A DNA stretch of 64,000 bases from the NCBI RefSeq assembly GCF_000092045.1, contig NC_007761.1:2297001-2361000 (forward strand), written 5' to 3'. The translations under genes were made by a program, and so were the position numbers. Each line of letters starts with the position of its first letter. The stretch's first letter is position 1. The stretch comes from Rhizobium etli CFN 42. Its GTDB lineage: Bacteria > Pseudomonadota > Alphaproteobacteria > Rhizobiales > Rhizobiaceae. Under the pieces are notes generated by a model. That model was not told the DNA's origin. It made no database searches and saw only the letters and a program-made list of their open reading frames with translations. Below, in pieces: positions 58,679 through 64,000 of the stretch.

Positions 58679-59356
58679 ATGCCCGAAGTAATTTTCAACG
58701 GCCCAGCCGGCCGTCTTGAAGGCCGCTACCAGCCCTCCAAGGAAAAAAGCGCGCCCATCGCGCTCATCCTGCATCCGCATCCGCAGTTCGGCGGCACGAT
58801 GAACAATCAGATCGTCTACCAGCTCTTCTACATGTTCCAGAAGCGCGGGTTCACGACGCTGCGCTTCAATTTCCGGGGCATCGGCCGCAGCCAGGGCGAA
58901 TTCGATCACGGCGCTGGCGAATTGTCGGATGCCGCCTCCGCGCTCGACTGGGTGCAGAGCCTGCACCCAGATTCCAAGACCTGCTGGGTCGCCGGCTATT
59001 CCTTCGGCGCCTGGATCGGCATGCAGCTTCTGATGCGCCGGCCCGAAATCGAAGGCTTCATGTCGATCGCCCCGCAGCCGAATACCTACGACTTCTCCTT
59101 CCTCGCGCCCTGCCCCTCATCCGGCCTGATCATCAACGGCGAGGCCGACAAGGTGGCGCCGGAAAAGGATGTCAACGGCTTGGTCGAAAAGTTGAAGACC
59201 CAGAAAGGAATCCTCATCACCCATCGCACCGTCGCCAACGCCAACCACTTCTTCAATGGTCAGGTGGAGACGCTGATGGGCGAATGTGAGGACTATCTCG
59301 ATCGCCGCCTCAATGGCGAGCTAGTGCCCGAACCGGCGGCCAAGCGGATCCGCTGA
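58679..59356 (+). CDS. Alpha/beta hydrolase
   Basis: A 225-residue hydrolase of the small prokaryotic alpha/beta type (start VIFNGPAGRLEGRYQPS; LILHPHPQFGGTMNN; nucleophile Ser in AGYSFGAWIG; final His in NANHFFNG). No signal peptide. Homologues next to suf operons or cysteine desulfurases are common in Rhizobiales but the substrate is unknown. GGAG before the ATG defines the start; the longer frame runs from 58541. Confidence 0.88.
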   Translation: MPEVIFNGPAGRLEGRYQPSKEKSAPIALILHPHPQFGGTMNNQIVYQLFYMFQKRGFTTLRFNFRGIGRSQGEFDHGAGELSDAASALDWVQSLHPDSKTCWVAGYSFGAWIGMQLLMRRPEIEGFMSIAPQPNTYDFSFLAPCPSSGLIINGEADKVAPEKDVNGLVEKLKTQKGILITHRTVANANHFFNGQVETLMGECEDYLDRRLNGELVPEPAAKRIR

Positions 59357-59389
59357 CCGCATAGCCCCGACGTCTGCCCACCGCCATCG

Positions 59390-59965
59390 TCACGACGCGC
59401 TGGGCTTTCCCGACTGCATGCCGGCAGTCAGCTCGTAAGCCGTGTCGAGGACTCCATCGATCAGGATCGGCGCGCGTTCGCGCATGCCGATCTTCCTGAG
59501 GACCCGCTGCGAAGCAACGTTTTCGGGATGCGTGAAAGCGATGAAGCTCGACGCGAACTCCCCCGAGAAGAACCAGCCGGCCAGCGCGCTCGCCGCCTCC
59601 GTCGCCAGGCCCTTGCCCCACACCTCCTCGCGCAGGAAATAGCCGAGTTCGAATTGGTCACTCCCGAATCGCGAAATGCCGGCGCGACCGATAAAGCTGC
59701 CATCCGCGGCGAGAAGCTTGTATTTGGTTGTACCGTCGCGCGCCTGCTCCGCGAACCAGCCGCGCAACCGTTGCTCGGCCTTATCAAGACTCCAGGGAGT
59801 ATTGTCGGGAAGATATCGCGTCGTCGCCATGCTCGAGTGCAGTTGCCGCAGCAGGGCGGCGTCGCCTTCGTCCCACATGACAAAACGCAGCCTCGGCGTC
59901 TCCAATATCAGCCTTTGCTTGTCATGGTGTTGCCAGCACGCCGCCGCTGACGGGAGCCGCAACAC
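59390..59965 (-). CDS. GNAT acetyltransferase, RimJ-like
   Basis: A 191-residue GNAT with the RimJ/RimL-type pattern: [16 protein letters not shown] at the start of the domain, [19 protein letters not shown] as the acetyl-CoA loop, and [17 protein letters not shown] near the end. It probably acetylates a small molecule or protein N-terminus. The annotated GTG start lies inside the end of anmK (44-bp overlap); a later TTG or CTG start at the RLILETP segment cannot be excluded. Confidence 0.8.
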   Translation of the reverse strand: MLRLPSAAACWQHHDKQRLILETPRLRFVMWDEGDAALLRQLHSSMATTRYLPDNTPWSLDKAEQRLRGWFAEQARDGTTKYKLLAADGSFIGRAGISRFGSDQFELGYFLREEVWGKGLATEAASALAGWFFSGEFASSFIAFTHPENVASQRVLRKIGMRERAPILIDGVLDTAYELTAGMQSGKPSAS

Positions 59966-61034
59966 CCGTCGTTCCGGGAAAGGTCAGCGGCAGCCCGTCC
60001 AGCGAGCGTACGGCGAGATAGGCCCAGGCTTCGGCCTCCATCGCATCGCCGTCGAAGCCCGCGGCCTCGGCGCTCAACACTCTCGATCCCTCGGCCATCG
60101 CCGAGAACTCGGCCATCAAGGTGCCGTTCAGCCGACCGCCGCCGCAGACGATATAGGCCGAGGGACGTTCGGGCAGGAATCCGGCGGATTTGACGATCGA
60201 TGCGGCGGCGACATGAGCAAGCGTCCGGGCGCCGTCTTCGAGGCTCGCCTCATCAGGCCGAAGCGGCGCGAAATCGCCGCGATCGAGCGAACGGCGGACA
60301 TTGCCGCGGAAGAACGGGCTGTCCAGATACCGCTGCGCCAGGGCGGGGACGACCTTCCCGCGCCCGCCGATCTCGCCGCCGGGATCATAGGTTCTGCCGG
60401 TCTGCATCTCTACCCATTGATCGATCAGCGTATTGCCAGGACCGCTGTCGAAGGCGGCGATCCGGCCGTCAGCGCCGATATAGGTGAGGTTGGAGATGCC
60501 GCCGATATTGACGAAGCACACCGCCTCTCCCGCCTGCTGGAATTTTCCCGCCAGTGCTGCATGATAGGCCGGCACCAGCGGCGCACCCTGCCCGCCATGC
60601 ACCATATCGTTGGCACGCATGTCGTAGACCACCGATAAGCCCGTCCGTCGCGCCAATTCCCGACCGTCGCCGATCTGGATCGTCAGTCCCTCGTCCGGCC
60701 GGTGAAGCACCGTCTGGCCATGGAATCCGAGAACATCGACGCCATTGGCAGCGAGCCCGAAACGCTCGAGAAATGCCGTAACGGCCGTTGCATGCCGTAG
60801 GGTCAGCTCTTGCTCGATCTCGCGAAGTTCTCCCGGCCGTTCGTTCCTGTCGCGGAGCGGCCGCGCCAGTTCCAGGGCCCGTTTGAGCCGTCCGCGAAAC
60901 TCTGCATCATACGGCATGCCCAGAAACGGCCCGCGCTCGATGAAGCCGCGGCCGTCGGTCCTGATCAGCGCGACATCGATACCGTCCATCGACGTGCCGC
61001 TCATCAGCCCGATCGCGGTTCTGACCACATCCAT
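59922..61034 (-). CDS. anmK: Anhydro-N-acetylmuramic acid kinase
   Basis: A 370-residue sugar kinase in cell-wall recycling: it opens and phosphorylates 1,6-anhydroMurNAc to MurNAc-6-phosphate. Signature residues: [17 protein letters not shown] at 8-24 (phosphate-binding loop), [23 protein letters not shown], and [10 protein letters not shown] near the C-terminus. Length is normal. The ATG start is at MDVVRTA. Divergent from tyrS by 130 bp. Confidence 0.94.
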   Translation of the reverse strand: MDVVRTAIGLMSGTSMDGIDVALIRTDGRGFIERGPFLGMPYDAEFRGRLKRALELARPLRDRNERPGELREIEQELTLRHATAVTAFLERFGLAANGVDVLGFHGQTVLHRPDEGLTIQIGDGRELARRTGLSVVYDMRANDMVHGGQGAPLVPAYHAALAGKFQQAGEAVCFVNIGGISNLTYIGADGRIAAFDSGPGNTLIDQWVEMQTGRTYDPGGEIGGRGKVVPALAQRYLDSPFFRGNVRRSLDRGDFAPLRPDEASLEDGARTLAHVAAASIVKSAGFLPERPSAYIVCGGGRLNGTLMAEFSAMAEGSRVLSAEAAGFDGDAMEAEAWAYLAVRSLDGLPLTFPGTTGVAAPVSGGVLATP

Positions 61035-61165
61035 GAGGCTTGCCTCCCATGCGATTCCCGGATGCACTTTTGTAAAAACAGTGCTAAACGCGCCGCGACA
61101 GATCAACAACAACGAAGTTGCGTGAAGCCCGGCGGGCGAAGCGCAGGCACGAAGAGACGAAAGCC

Positions 61166-62422
61166 ATGTCCGAGTTCAAGTCCGATTTCCTCCGTACGCT
61201 GAAAGAGCGTGGCTTCATTCATCAGGTTTCCGATGAAAGCGGCCTCGACGACCTGTTCGCGAAGGAGGTCGTGACGGCCTATGTCGGCTACGACGCAACC
61301 GCGACCAGCCTGCATATCGGCAATCTGATCTCGGCCACCATGCTCTACTGGCTGCAGGAGACGGGCCATCGGCCGATCGCGCTGATGGGCGGCGGTACTT
61401 CGATGGTCGGCGATCCCTCCTTCCGTGACGAGCAGCGCAAGCTTCTGACGCCGGAGGCGATCGCCACCAACATCGAGGGCATCAAAAAGATCTTCTCGCG
61501 GATCCTGCGCTTCGGCGACGGCCCGACCGATGCCTTCATGGTCAACAATGCCGACTGGCTGATGAAGCTCAATTATGTCGAATTCCTGCGCGACGTCGGC
61601 CGGCATTTCTCGGTCAACCGCATGCTCTCCTTCGACAGCGTCAAGCTGCGCCTCGATCGCGAGCAATCGCTCTCCTTCCTGGAATTCAACTACATGATCA
61701 TGCAGGGCTACGACTTCGTCGAGCTCAGCCGCCGCTACGGCTGCCGCCTGCAGATGGGCGGTTCGGACCAGTGGGGCAACATCATCAACGGCGTCGATCT
61801 CGGTCACCGGATGGGGACGCCGCAGCTTTACGCGCTGACGACCCCGCTTTTGACGACGAGTTCCGGCGCAAAGATGGGCAAGACCGCCTCCGGTGCCGTT
61901 TGGCTGAACGAGGACGTCTTCAGCCCCTATGATTTCTGGCAATACTGGCGCAACACCGAGGATGCCGATGTCGGCCGGTTCCTGAAGATTTTCACCCGCC
62001 TGCCTCTTTCCGAAATCGCAAGGCTCGAAGCGCTGGGCGGCGCCGAAATCAACGAGGCGAAGAAGATTCTCGCCACGGAAGCGACCGCGATCGTCCACGG
62101 TCGCGTGGCGGCCGAAGCATCCGCAGAAACGGCCCGCACCACCTTCGAGGAAGGCCGCATCGCCGAAAACCTGCCTTCGGTCGAGATCCCGGCCACAGAA
62201 CTCGACGGCGGCATCGGTCTGCTCTCGCTGATGGTGCGCGCCGGCCTTGCCGGCTCCAACGGCGAAGCCCGTCGCCACGTCCAGGGTGGCGCAGTGCGCG
62301 TCAATGACGAGGCCATCAGCGACGAACGCCGCCTGATCGGCAGCGGCGAAATTACCGCCGACGGCGTCATCAAGCTCTCGCTCGGCAAGAAGAAGCACAT
62401 CCTGATCCGCCGCGCGGCATAG
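61166..62422 (+). CDS. tyrS: Tyrosine--tRNA ligase
   Basis: A 418-residue class I synthetase charging tRNA-Tyr. HIGN (HIGH-like) in [11 protein letters not shown], the [14 protein letters not shown] region, the KMGKT variant of KMSKS ([15 protein letters not shown]), and a C-terminal S4 RNA-binding domain ([30 protein letters not shown] sequence) are present. ATG at MSEFKSDFL chosen over a frame 16 codons longer. A strong terminator follows. Confidence 0.96.
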   Translation: MSEFKSDFLRTLKERGFIHQVSDESGLDDLFAKEVVTAYVGYDATATSLHIGNLISATMLYWLQETGHRPIALMGGGTSMVGDPSFRDEQRKLLTPEAIATNIEGIKKIFSRILRFGDGPTDAFMVNNADWLMKLNYVEFLRDVGRHFSVNRMLSFDSVKLRLDREQSLSFLEFNYMIMQGYDFVELSRRYGCRLQMGGSDQWGNIINGVDLGHRMGTPQLYALTTPLLTTSSGAKMGKTASGAVWLNEDVFSPYDFWQYWRNTEDADVGRFLKIFTRLPLSEIARLEALGGAEINEAKKILATEATAIVHGRVAAEASAETARTTFEEGRIAENLPSVEIPATELDGGIGLLSLMVRAGLAGSNGEARRHVQGGAVRVNDEAISDERRLIGSGEITADGVIKLSLGKKKHILIRRAA

Positions 62423-62449
62423 GTCGCTTCCAATTGGACGGATTTTGGA

Positions 62450-62472
62450 GCCGGCGCCCCGCGCCGGCTTTT
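62450..62472 (+). terminator. Rho-independent terminator after tyrS
   Basis: GCCGGCGC (62450-62457) and GCGCCGGC (62461-62468) pair over a three-base loop, followed by TTTT. Strong GC stem and T-run. Confidence 0.85.
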
Positions 62473-62486
62473 CCTTTGGCGCGGGA

Positions 62487-62768
62487 TCAGTCGGCCCGCC
62501 ACCGATATTCCGCTTCGTCTTGTTTCATCTCTCGCAGGAGAGGTCCGGGGGGATTAACCTCCGAAGCGGGTCGCACGCGCGACCACCAGCCGATCGAGAA
62601 GATCGGCGCCGTCATCTTTGCGTCGAGCGGAACCAGGAGGACGTGCTCGACGGGGATGCTCTTCACCGGCTTCAGCCGTCCGCCCTTTTTTGCAGAATTC
62701 GAAGCCTCGCCAACTGTCACGGCCATCATGGTGGCCGATAGGAAAGAGACTGTCCGGGCGCACTGCAT
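62487..62768 (-). CDS. Small secreted protein
   Basis: A 93-residue protein starting at ATG with GGAGG five bases upstream, far better than longer starts. The first ~22 residues (CARTVSFLSATMMAVTVGEA) look like a signal sequence; the mature part (KPVKSIPVEHVLLVPLDAKM, then WWSRVRPASEVNPPGP) matches no family I know. It is encoded opposite the tyrS terminator and divergent from the GH13 gene by about 190 bp. A larger frame that runs antisense to the GH13 gene is not real. Confidence 0.55.
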   Translation of the reverse strand: MQCARTVSFLSATMMAVTVGEASNSAKKGGRLKPVKSIPVEHVLLVPLDAKMTAPIFSIGWWSRVRPASEVNPPGPLLREMKQDEAEYRWRAD

Positions 62769-62960
62769 GGCATCCTCCGACATTGCACCAATCGCTGTTG
62801 CAGCTGGCACCCACATTACATCAGAATTATCTAAAATAAGCAAAGCATCAATGACCAGCCTATAAGTCGCAATTATCCAACTGGCCGCGCCACGATATCG
62901 CCTTCCCGGAACCTTTTCCGCCCGACGGGATTTGCGACCAGATGCATTTGGAGCGCCGGC

Positions 62961-64000
62961 ATGATCAACGACCTCTGGTATAAGAACGCCGTCATCTACT
63001 GCCTGTCCGTCGAGAGCTTCATGGATGCGAACGGCGACGGTGTGGGCGATTTCCAGGGCCTGATGCGCCGTCTCGACTATCTCTCCGGCCTCGGCGTGAC
63101 GGCGATCTGGCTCATGCCGTTCCAGACGTCGCCCGGTCGGGACGACGGCTACGACGTCTCCGATTACTACAATGTCGACCCACGCTATGGCTCGCTCGGC
63201 GATTTCGTCGAGTTCACCCATGGTGCCAAACAGCGGGGCATCCGGGTGTTGATCGATCTGGTGATCAATCACACCTCCAAGGATCATCCCTGGTTCGAAG
63301 ACGCTAGGAGCGACCCGCATTCACGCTATCGCGAGTGGTACGTCTGGTCAGACAAAAAGCCCGCCAACGCGGATCAGGGCATGGTTTTCCCGGGCGTCCA
63401 GAAAACCACCTGGACCTATGACGAAAAAGCCAAGGGCTATTATTTTCACCGCTTCTACGATCACCAGCCCGATCTCAACACGTCCAATCCCGAGGTGCAG
63501 GCGGAGATCCTCAAGATCATGGGCTTCTGGATCCAGCTCGGCGTCTCGGGCTTCCGCATGGACGCCGCCCCCTTCATCATCGCCACCAAGGGCGCAGAGG
63601 TCACCAAGCCGGTCGAGCAGTTCGACATGCTGAGGAAATTTCGCGAATTCCTGCAATGGCGACTGGGAGATTCCATCGTGCTGGCGGAGGCCAATATCCT
63701 GCCGAAGGACAATTTCGAATATTTCGGCGACGATGGCGACCGCATGCAGATGATGTTCAATTTCCAGGTCAACCAGACGCTGTTTTATGCTCTCGCCACG
63801 GCCGACACGCGGCCTCTGAAGAAGGCTATGGATGCCACGAAGCCGCGCCCGGCAACCGCGCAATGGGGTCTATTTCTTCGCAACCACGATGAACTGGATC
63901 TCGGTCGCCTGACGGATAAGCAGCGCGATGCGGTATTCGCGGCATTTGGACCCGAGAAGGAAATGCAACTTTACGACAGGGGCATTCGCCGTCGCCTGGC
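62961..64000 (+). CDS. GH13 alpha-amylase family enzyme, trehalose-synthase-like (partial)
   Basis: The frame is open to the window end (first 346 residues seen). The GH13 catalytic barrel is clear: VLIDLVINHTSKDHPWF (region I, 97-112), GFRMDAAPF with nucleophile Asp201, VLAEANIL with general acid Glu243, and LRNHDELD with Asp310. WYKNAVIYCLSVESFMDANGDGVGDF is the usual start of trehalose synthases and maltosyltransferases. It could isomerise maltose to trehalose or transfer glucose. ATG at 62961 has GGAG upstream. Confidence 0.92.
   Translation, partial: MINDLWYKNAVIYCLSVESFMDANGDGVGDFQGLMRRLDYLSGLGVTAIWLMPFQTSPGRDDGYDVSDYYNVDPRYGSLGDFVEFTHGAKQRGIRVLIDLVINHTSKDHPWFEDARSDPHSRYREWYVWSDKKPANADQGMVFPGVQKTTWTYDEKAKGYYFHRFYDHQPDLNTSNPEVQAEILKIMGFWIQLGVSGFRMDAAPFIIATKGAEVTKPVEQFDMLRKFREFLQWRLGDSIVLAEANILPKDNFEYFGDDGDRMQMMFNFQVNQTLFYALATADTRPLKKAMDATKPRPATAQWGLFLRNHDELDLGRLTDKQRDAVFAAFGPEKEMQLYDRGIRRRL

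Noticed and set aside
62434..62865. 143-residue plus-strand open frame
   Set aside because: It overlaps the tyrS terminator, lacks a ribosome site and lies opposite the better-supported small secreted gene.

Overview
The window looks like chromosomal DNA of a Rhizobium of the etli/leguminosarum group (Alphaproteobacteria, Hyphomicrobiales). I infer this from the high GC content with strong third-position G/C bias, the alphaproteobacterial gene families present (DUF1489, ATP12 chaperone, DUF2336, PAS_5, BTLCP transglutaminase-like protease), the gcvTHP cluster behind a tandem glycine riboswitch, and Rhizobiaceae-type intergenic palindromes. No phage, insertion sequence, plasmid gene or CRISPR array was seen. 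Almost everything is housekeeping or conserved accessory DNA in short operons. The first gene (AI-2E transporter) and the last (GH13 enzyme) run off the window.

Layout. 0-8 kb: transporter end, GNAT, DUF2336, a flavin reductase/nitroreductase pair, a secreted protein and thrS. 7.8-9.6 kb: a tight minus-strand operon of an IscU-like scaffold, yidD, DUF2267 and DUF1697. 9.9-15 kb: folE-hisI, patatin, CBS, rhomboid, PAS and PilZ genes. 15-25 kb: prolyl aminopeptidase, a transglutaminase-like protease, a SPOR-tailed D,D-carboxypeptidase, sdaA, and a DUF599/acyltransferase pair. 24.5-31.4 kb: a MerR regulator with a palindromic operator, mgtE, a peptide-deformylase-like protein lacking metal ligands, a BON protein, a small repeat protein, tRNA-Leu(GAG), lipB and an EamA transporter. 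31.5-38.2 kb: pccA and pccB facing each other around class III alcohol dehydrogenase, GNAT, DUF188, sugE and DoxX genes. 38.2-43.7 kb: lipoprotein, ATP12, HAD, RluA and crcB genes, then a copper pair (YcnI-PCuAC fusion and a DUF2946-like protein). 43.8-48.4 kb: the glycine riboswitch and gcvTHP. 48.6-50.9 kb: GH25 lipoprotein, flagellar-rod-like protein and an unknown secreted protein. 50.9-58.5 kb: the SUF iron-sulfur operon. 58.6-64 kb: alpha/beta hydrolase, GNAT, anmK, tyrS, a small secreted protein and a GH13 enzyme.

Most interesting items. (1) The suf operon is interrupted between sufB and sufC by a 113-residue GIY-YIG nuclease gene lying between two exactly matching 31-bp inverted repeats, each itself a hairpin. 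This looks like a non-autonomous REP-type repeat paired with a nuclease. (2) Two short hairpins with ACGA and ACGG loops upstream of sugE match the guanidine-II (mini-ykkC) riboswitch. (3) A tandem glycine riboswitch precedes a TTG-started gcvT. (4) Several proteins keep a family fold but lose key residues: the deformylase-like protein and the IscU-like scaffold. (5) Regulatory candidates include a 24-bp operator at merR, an 18-bp CRP-type palindrome at the CBS gene, and a possible small RNA opposite the PAS gene.

Coordinates of start codons were moved from the longest open frame to the best ATG/GTG/TTG with a Shine-Dalgarno sequence where one was visible. All functional calls rest on recognition of motifs and family patterns by reading; no database search was run.
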